Shown in pieces: positions 59,398 through 64,000 of a DNA stretch of 64,000 nucleotides. The stretch lies in NCBI GenBank assembly GCA_040755835.1, contig JBFMAB010000041.1, forward strand, positions 109,979 to 173,978, written 5' to 3'. The DNA is from JADLDB01 sp040755835. GTDB lineage: Bacteria; Myxococcota; Myxococcia; Myxococcales; Myxococcaceae. Position 1 is the first letter of the stretch, and the number at the start of each line of letters is the position of its first letter. Position numbers and translations under genes: made by a program. Below the pieces are notes generated by a model. It did not search any database. It was given only the letters and a program-made list of their open reading frames with translations, and had not been told where the DNA came from.

Positions 59398-59504
59398 GAT
59401 GTGCGCGGGGCGTGTACACGCATTCGCCGGGGCCCCGCAAGGGGTGAGTTTGACCCGTGGACGGTGCGGCCGGTACACTCCTGACCAGCAACCGTCTCCT
59501 GCTC

Positions 59505-59592
59505 AAGGCACAACCGGGGAAACCCGGCGTCGCAAAGCCTACGGGACCTCACGCCTCCACGCAGTGGAGAGGCACGGTCGGCCGGGCCGCCA
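59505..59592 (+). ncRNA. Candidate cyclic-di-GMP-I (GEMM) riboswitch
   Basis: The sequence contains the GEMM-I core in the right order: AAGGCACAACC, a GGGGAAACCC stem with a GAAA tetraloop, GGCGTCGCAAAGCC, then a short hairpin and GGTCGGCCGGGCCGCC that closes the first helix. The base corresponding to G20 of Vc2 is G, as in c-di-GMP-type rather than cGAMP-type members. One extra C in CACAA is a deviation. It lies 85 bases before the surface beta-propeller gene. A longer hairpin (AGCTGGG with CCCAGCT) between riboswitch and start codon may be the expression platform. Confidence 0.72.
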
Positions 59593-59676
59593 GGACGAGC
59601 TGGGCGTCGCAGCTTCGGACGCCTGCCAGGGAGACCCAGCTGCACCGGGACGTCGCACGGTGCATCAGGAGGGTAG

Positions 59677-61530
59677 ATGGTCTCCACGGCAGTGACGGCG
59701 CTCCTCGCGCTCTCGCTCTCGACGGCTCCCGTGAGCGGCGGGTTGTTGAGCCACACCACGGTCCCTCTCAACACTTCGGCGGGTGACCAGTATGACCCGC
59801 ACGTGGACGGCGATCTCGCCGCGTACTCGAGCGACCTCACCACCTCGCAGGAGATCCGGTACTACCGGTACTCGAGCGGCGTCGACAGCGCGATCGACAA
59901 CGCGCTGCCCGGCGGCGGCTTCGCGCAGGACCTCCTGTCCGACGTGAACCAGGGACGCATCGTCTTCACCCGCGTCATCCCCAACGATCGCACCGCCATC
60001 TTCCTCTTCGACGCGAACGCGGCCTCGCCTGCGCCCGTTGAGATTGATCCCCAGCCCGCGAGCAACCGGATCGGCGTGGCGCTCGGCGCGAACAGCCTGC
60101 TGTTCGCCGACTTCGGCATCTCGCCCACCGGCGACATGGTGCACGTCGACCTCGGGACGAACGCGGTGACGCGGCTGACGAACGACCTGGTGACGGATCA
60201 GAACCCCGCGGTGTCGCCAGACGGCGCCGTGCTCGTCTGGGAGAAGTGCCCGTCGGGCGTCTTCAACTGCGAGGTGATGCTGGCCGTGAAGTCGTCGGGC
60301 GCGTGGGTCAGCTCGAGCTTCGCGCCGCTGCCGTCCTCGAACCCGGACACCAACGGCACGCTGGTCGTCTACGAGGGCACCCGCGCCGGCAGCACGACGG
60401 GCACCGACATCTTCGTGCGGCCCGTGACTGGTGGCGCCGAGACGCCGCTGGAGATCCCCGGCCGCCAGGCCAACCCGAGCATCCGCGGCAACGTGATCGC
60501 GTTCGAGTCCCGCGCGGACGGCGCCTTCGCCTCGGACATCTTCTTCTACGATCTCGTGAGCAACACGCTGTACCAGCTGACGGACACGTCGCTGGTCAAC
60601 GAGACGCTCAATGACGTCACCGTGCTGCCAAACGGCGACGTCCGCATCGTCTGGAACGCGAACGACGACCCCGACGGCGTAAGCCGCAACATCTACAGCG
60701 CGACGTTCGCGTTGCCGGGCGGCGGTGGCGGCGGTGGCGGCGGCGGGACCTGTGGGAACCGCACCAGCACGCTCCAGGCGCAGAAGCTGTACAGCCCCTC
60801 GCGCTGGACGGACGGCACCGCGACCTTCGCGACGCCGTTCACCTTCGCGCTCCCAGCGGAGCTTCCGGTCACCGCGGGCAACGCAGGCAACCACTGGGCG
60901 CGGCTGACGCTGCGTCTCTCCGGTGGCTGCGAGACCACCTGCAAGTACCGCGGCGGCGCCAGCCAGGCGCACCCGAACTCGCCGGGCCAGGTCGCGGCCG
61001 GCCAGAAGTACCAGTTCCAGTTCTGCACGGGCCGCGGCATGCCCCTTCACCCGGGCTCGTTGGTCCAGGTCGATTCCGTCGAGCTCCACATCGACAACGG
61101 CGACAGCTGGCTGCCGTCGACCGCCGTGGCGGTGACGCTGACGGAGGTGTGTGGGGCCACAGCCGTGCCGGTGTGCGGGCAGGGTGGCGGGGGCTGTGAC
61201 GATGACGACGACGATGACGACGACGATGACGACCACCGTCACCATCACCACCATCGTCACCATCACCACCGCCACGGAGATGATGGAGGTCGCCATGGCC
61301 GCTCCCACGAAGGCGACGGAAAGAAGGACGGGAAGCGTCACCACGAGAAGACCGCCATTTCGCGTCACGGCCTCGACGCGGAGCCCACGCCTGCCATGGG
61401 CTGCACCTCGACCGGGGGTGGCCTCGCGTGGCCCGCCCTGCTGGCGATGCTGGGGCTCGTGTTGCTGCGTCGCCGTGCGGTGCCGATCCGCGTCGCGCGA
61501 GCTCAGGAGCGACGTAGACTCCGGCGCTGA
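59677..61530 (+). CDS. Surface beta-propeller protein with poly-Asp/poly-His tract and MYXO-CTERM-like tail
   Basis: The 617-residue protein has a signal peptide (VSTAVTALLALSLSTAPVSG) and TolB/PD40-type beta-propeller repeats at about 30-340 (ISPTGDMVHVDL, NPAVSPDGAVLVWE, LTDTSLV). A poly-Gly stretch and a Cys-rich beta domain follow (about 345-505). Residues 508-519 are twelve Asp in a row, followed by 13 residues mostly His and Arg, then a charged linker. The end has GCTSTGGG, a hydrophobic helix and RRR, the MYXO-CTERM tripartite signal for surface sorting. AGGAGGG precedes the ATG. A candidate c-di-GMP riboswitch lies in its leader. The next gene starts on the last base of its stop. Confidence 0.83.
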   Translation: MVSTAVTALLALSLSTAPVSGGLLSHTTVPLNTSAGDQYDPHVDGDLAAYSSDLTTSQEIRYYRYSSGVDSAIDNALPGGGFAQDLLSDVNQGRIVFTRVIPNDRTAIFLFDANAASPAPVEIDPQPASNRIGVALGANSLLFADFGISPTGDMVHVDLGTNAVTRLTNDLVTDQNPAVSPDGAVLVWEKCPSGVFNCEVMLAVKSSGAWVSSSFAPLPSSNPDTNGTLVVYEGTRAGSTTGTDIFVRPVTGGAETPLEIPGRQANPSIRGNVIAFESRADGAFASDIFFYDLVSNTLYQLTDTSLVNETLNDVTVLPNGDVRIVWNANDDPDGVSRNIYSATFALPGGGGGGGGGGTCGNRTSTLQAQKLYSPSRWTDGTATFATPFTFALPAELPVTAGNAGNHWARLTLRLSGGCETTCKYRGGASQAHPNSPGQVAAGQKYQFQFCTGRGMPLHPGSLVQVDSVELHIDNGDSWLPSTAVAVTLTEVCGATAVPVCGQGGGGCDDDDDDDDDDDDHRHHHHHRHHHHRHGDDGGRHGRSHEGDGKKDGKRHHEKTAISRHGLDAEPTPAMGCTSTGGGLAWPALLAMLGLVLLRRRAVPIRVARAQERRRLRR

Positions 61531-63371
61531 TGCGCCTCGGCCACTGGGGAGCCGTCGCTGGTGCGATCGCCTGCCTGGCGTGGACTGCCGCCGCGCGCGC
61601 AGATCTCCTCACGCCGCTCGAACCGGTCTCGCCTGACGGCTTCGAGGTCCACGCGACGCAGCCGCTGACCGCGCAGGGCGCCTCCGTGAAGGCGCTGGCC
61701 GCGGGCCGGTACTTCGTCGTGCCAGAAGCGTCGACCCGGCAGGTGACGCTCACCTCCGGCAGCGACTCGCGGCGGCTGGCGGTCGGCCCGCCCGCCACGT
61801 CGGTGAGCGCGACGGTGACGCCGGCCTCGCCGGTGAAGGGACGCGACACCGAGGCGACGCTGGAGATCGTCGGCGGCGATGGCAGCGGGGCGGCCGCGCC
61901 GGTGCTCCGCGCCAACGTGGGGGAGATCGGCGCCGTCGAGCGCGTGGGGCCGGGGCGCTACCGCGCGCGCTACCGGCTGCCGACGACGCGCTTCCCGGAG
62001 GTCGCGGTCATTGTCGCCTTCCTGGCGTGGCCGCACCCGCAGTCGGTACACGGCGCGATCGGCGTCCTGCGCGTCCCACTGGCGAGCGCGGTCGAGGTCC
62101 CCGGCCGCACCGAGCCGGGCGCCGAGATGCGCATGACGATCGCGGGCAACACGTTCGGCCCGGTGAAGGCCGCCCCGGACGGCAGCTTCCGCCTCCCGGT
62201 CGTGGTGCCTCCGGGCTACGGCACCGCGGCCGGGGAGACGATCGACCGCGTGGGCAACCGGCGGCGATCGACCATCGATCTCAAGCTACCGCCCACCGAT
62301 CAGCTCGCGTGCGTCGCGACCCCGACGCGCGTGCCGGCCGACGGCGACGCCCGCGCGCGGGTGCTGTGCGCGACGTCGGATCGCTTCGGCGCGGCGGCGA
62401 AGGGTGCGCGCGTGCAGCTCAGCACCTCGAGCGGGACGCTCGGGCCGTCGCGCGAGGTTGGACCGGGGCTGTTCGAGTGGACGTGGCTGGCGCCGCGGCA
62501 GCGCGGCGACGGCGTGGCGCGGATCGACGCGCGCTGGCGGCAGGGCGGCAACGACTCGGGAGAGCACCTGGAGATCGTCCTCGGGCAGGGGCCGGTCGCG
62601 TCGTTGCGTCCCGGCGCGGAGGAGGCCGTGGCCTACGCCGGCGGGCGTTTCCGGGGCCGGCTCGAGGCGCGCGACGCGCTCGATCGCCCGGTGGCGGGCG
62701 TGGCGGCGGTGGCGGCGGCGCCCACCGGCGAGGCGAAGGTGGCCCCCTCGGACGAGACGGGCGGGCTGCGGCTCGAGTGGGCGGTGCCGGAGACGGCGAC
62801 GCCGGGCGCCGCGTCGGTCGAACTGCGCGCCTTCGGGCCAACCAGCACCGAGCCCGCACGGCTCCTCGCGTGGGGCGAGGCCGAGCGCAGCTTCGCGGCG
62901 GTAACCGATCTCGCGGGGCTGCCGGTGGCGGCGCAGACGCTCCTTTTGGACGAGCGCGCGCTCACCACGCGGGACGACGGCACCGTCGAGCTGCCGCGCC
63001 TGTCCGACGGCGAACACGTGCTGCGCCACGCGGAGTGGCCCGGCCTGCAGCACCGCCTCGTCGTGCGAAAGGGCCGGCTGGTGTACCCGGCGTCGGAGCG
63101 GCCGCCGCGCGTGGCGACCTCGCTGCCGGTGCGCATCGCTCCGCCGGTGCCGGTGAATGTGCGTCTCGAGCGGGAGCCGGGCGGGGTGCGCTGGTGGCTC
63201 GAGACGGCCTCGGGCGAGCCGGTCGCGGGCCGGCCGGTCGTCGTCACCGTCAATGGGAAACCGTCGCCCGCGACGAGCGGCGCGCCCGCACACCTCGACG
63301 TGACGTCGGGCAGCGTGGCGGTGCAGGACGTGGCGAGCCGTGTGGCTGCGCTCGTCGAGGTGCGCCCGTGA
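61530..63371 (+). CDS. Secreted Ig-like multidomain protein
   Basis: The 613-residue protein starts at an ATG that shares one base with the preceding stop (TGATG), so it is translationally coupled to the surface protein. It has a signal peptide (HWGAVAGAIACLAWTAAARA) and repeated beta-sandwich domains of the Big/Ig-like kind, e.g. ATVTPASPVKGRDTEATLEI, VATPTRVPADGDARARVLC and LEARDALDRPVAGV. It ends with another such domain and no anchor. A role as partner of the upstream MYXO-CTERM surface protein is likely from the coupling. Its ligand is unknown. Confidence 0.78.
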   Translation: MRLGHWGAVAGAIACLAWTAAARADLLTPLEPVSPDGFEVHATQPLTAQGASVKALAAGRYFVVPEASTRQVTLTSGSDSRRLAVGPPATSVSATVTPASPVKGRDTEATLEIVGGDGSGAAAPVLRANVGEIGAVERVGPGRYRARYRLPTTRFPEVAVIVAFLAWPHPQSVHGAIGVLRVPLASAVEVPGRTEPGAEMRMTIAGNTFGPVKAAPDGSFRLPVVVPPGYGTAAGETIDRVGNRRRSTIDLKLPPTDQLACVATPTRVPADGDARARVLCATSDRFGAAAKGARVQLSTSSGTLGPSREVGPGLFEWTWLAPRQRGDGVARIDARWRQGGNDSGEHLEIVLGQGPVASLRPGAEEAVAYAGGRFRGRLEARDALDRPVAGVAAVAAAPTGEAKVAPSDETGGLRLEWAVPETATPGAASVELRAFGPTSTEPARLLAWGEAERSFAAVTDLAGLPVAAQTLLLDERALTTRDDGTVELPRLSDGEHVLRHAEWPGLQHRLVVRKGRLVYPASERPPRVATSLPVRIAPPVPVNVRLEREPGGVRWWLETASGEPVAGRPVVVTVNGKPSPATSGAPAHLDVTSGSVAVQDVASRVAALVEVRP

Positions 63372-63706
63372 GCGGCCCGCCGACGCAGCCGGGGTCGTGG
63401 GCGGCCGAGGGCGGGCTTCCTGCGTCCCGTCGCTGCCTCGCAAGCGCCCCGGCTCTCGAGGGGGGAACATCTGCGAAGTGGCGTGACGCGCCCGTGCTGG
63501 TGCCGATCAGCCCCTCGGCTCGGCGCATGGTTCGACAGGGGCTGCTGGAAGCGATTGGGGACGTCCCCACGGCCCAAACCTCTTCCACCTGGCGCAGGCG
63601 CGCGTTCGTCGCCTCGCGCCGAGAGGCTGGTCGGATCGGCCACGGTGATCGTCACGCCGCCATCCCGGTCTCCTCGATGCTGCATCCCGCGGGAGCCCGC
63701 GCGTGA
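63368..63706 (+). CDS. Hypothetical protein, frame uncertain
   Basis: A 112-residue frame starts at a GTG that overlaps the previous stop by four bases and ends at a stop overlapping the next GTG (GTGA), which favours a gene. The protein (SGPPTQPGSWAAEGG) has no signal peptide, no domain and is Ser/Ala/Arg-rich. Codon choice is weaker in third-position GC than in the neighbours. Several other frames are open here. I give it low confidence; it may be sequence altered by a frameshift. Confidence 0.35.
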   Translation: MSGPPTQPGSWAAEGGLPASRRCLASAPALEGGTSAKWRDAPVLVPISPSARRMVRQGLLEAIGDVPTAQTSSTWRRRAFVASRREAGRIGHGDRHAAIPVSSMLHPAGARA

Positions 63707-64000
63707 CGCAGGCCCTCCTCCTCGCCGCGTGGATCACCGGGCAGGCGCCCGTGCAGTCGTCGCTCGATGACGGCGCCGTGCTGGGCCGCGTCTGCGTCGA
63801 TCGCGACGGCGACGGCCGCTGCGGCGCCGATGAGCCCGGCCTCGAGGCGGCGCGCGTGGTGCTGGACACGGGCCTCAAGAGCAGTCGAGAAATCGGCCCG
63901 GAGCGCCGGCGCGGATCAGACTGGGAAACGGTGGCTCCGAGGCGTGACGCTGGCCGCGCACGTAGCCGCGATGCGCGGTGCGCTATTTCGGGACCTGGTG
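63703..64000 (+). CDS. Secreted SdrD-B-like protein, partial
   Basis: A GTG at 63703 opens a frame reading VTQALLLAAWITGQAPVQSS and then GRVCVDRDGDGRCGADEPG, typical of SdrD-B-type secreted domains with a Ca-binding DxDxDG loop. The signal peptide looks weak. After about residue 65 the frame loses all family resemblance (LKSSREIGPERRRGSDWE) and runs to the window end. The gene is cut by the window, and there is probably a frameshift or a misjoined sequence near 63880. Confidence 0.5.
   Translation, partial: MTQALLLAAWITGQAPVQSSLDDGAVLGRVCVDRDGDGRCGADEPGLEAARVVLDTGLKSSREIGPERRRGSDWETVAPRRDAGRARSRDARCAISGPG

Noticed and set aside
59505..59592. Alternative reading of the leader as a cGAMP-type (GEMM-Ib) riboswitch
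   Set aside because: The position matching G20 of Vc2 is G, which fits c-di-GMP. The call remains c-di-GMP although ligand specificity needs an experiment.
61198..61302. Poly-Asp/poly-His run as sequencing error
   Set aside because: The frame stays open through it and continues into the MYXO-CTERM-like tail, so the tract is probably real.
1..64000. CRISPR arrays, rRNA genes, integrases and insertion sequences
   Set aside because: No direct-repeat/spacer pattern, rRNA segment, transposase or integrase motif was seen on either strand.

Overview
The window comes from a very GC-rich chromosome, most likely a member of the Myxococcota. Two lineage markers support this: a 126-aa PilZ protein of the myxobacterial TIGR02266 type, and a MYXO-CTERM-like sorting tail on a surface protein. 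Large TPR/Ser-Thr kinases and a low-Cys/high-Cys secreted protein repertoire fit the same group. I do not assign a genus. I saw no rRNA, CRISPR array, insertion sequence or prophage; one tRNA (anticodon CAU) is present.

Layout. 1-992: the 3' end of a lysine-degradation dehydrogenase (Kdd) and a small membrane protein. 1388-1789: a DsrE-like protein. 1917-6346: a mevalonate operon (type 2 IPP isomerase, class II HMG-CoA reductase, mevalonate kinase, diphosphomevalonate decarboxylase); HMG-CoA synthase and phosphomevalonate kinase are not in the window. 6428-12790: lytic transglycosylase, a small Cys-rich protein, a multidomain response regulator, a CAP-domain protein and a DUF721/DciA-like protein. 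13003-20387: a large lipoprotein, an FHA-GGDEF diguanylate cyclase, an acyltransferase/SDR pair and a membrane protein. 20415-23086: a coiled-coil protein and ribosomal protein S1. 23240-28398: two tandem DUF2330 proteins and a five-haem cytochrome with TPRs. 28573-32086: thiolase and both succinyl-CoA:3-ketoacid CoA-transferase subunits, which with Kdd point to acetoacetate metabolism feeding the mevalonate route; a nucleotidyltransferase module lies between them. 32120-36407: PilZ, RlmD-type methyltransferase, Hsp70-like ATPase and a CoxE-like VWA protein. 36411-37005: a scar of two decayed genes (TetR and ABC1 kinase). 37006-41875: Ser/Thr kinase with TPRs, a helical protein and MiaB.

The most unusual part is 41950-56967. 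A secreted protein made of six 11-residue SFPD repeats precedes a translationally coupled series (trypsin-like lipoprotein protease, membrane-anchored caspase-like protease, two CsgG/LpoB-like proteins). A convergent CorA-like membrane protein without a GMN motif follows, then a second series (third CsgG-like protein, membrane TPR protein, a secreted caspase-like protein and a free-standing cyclic-nucleotide-binding domain). I propose this as a candidate envelope-located proteolytic or sensing system.

The right end (57041-64000) holds a secreted protein, a DedA transporter, a ribbon-helix-helix operon that includes a 55-aa gene, the tRNA with a textbook terminator, and a candidate cyclic-di-GMP (GEMM-I) riboswitch in front of a surface beta-propeller protein that carries a poly-Asp/poly-His tract. 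A diguanylate cyclase and a PilZ protein elsewhere in the window show that this second messenger is used by the organism. Reading frames near the last 600 bases look disturbed and are annotated with low confidence.
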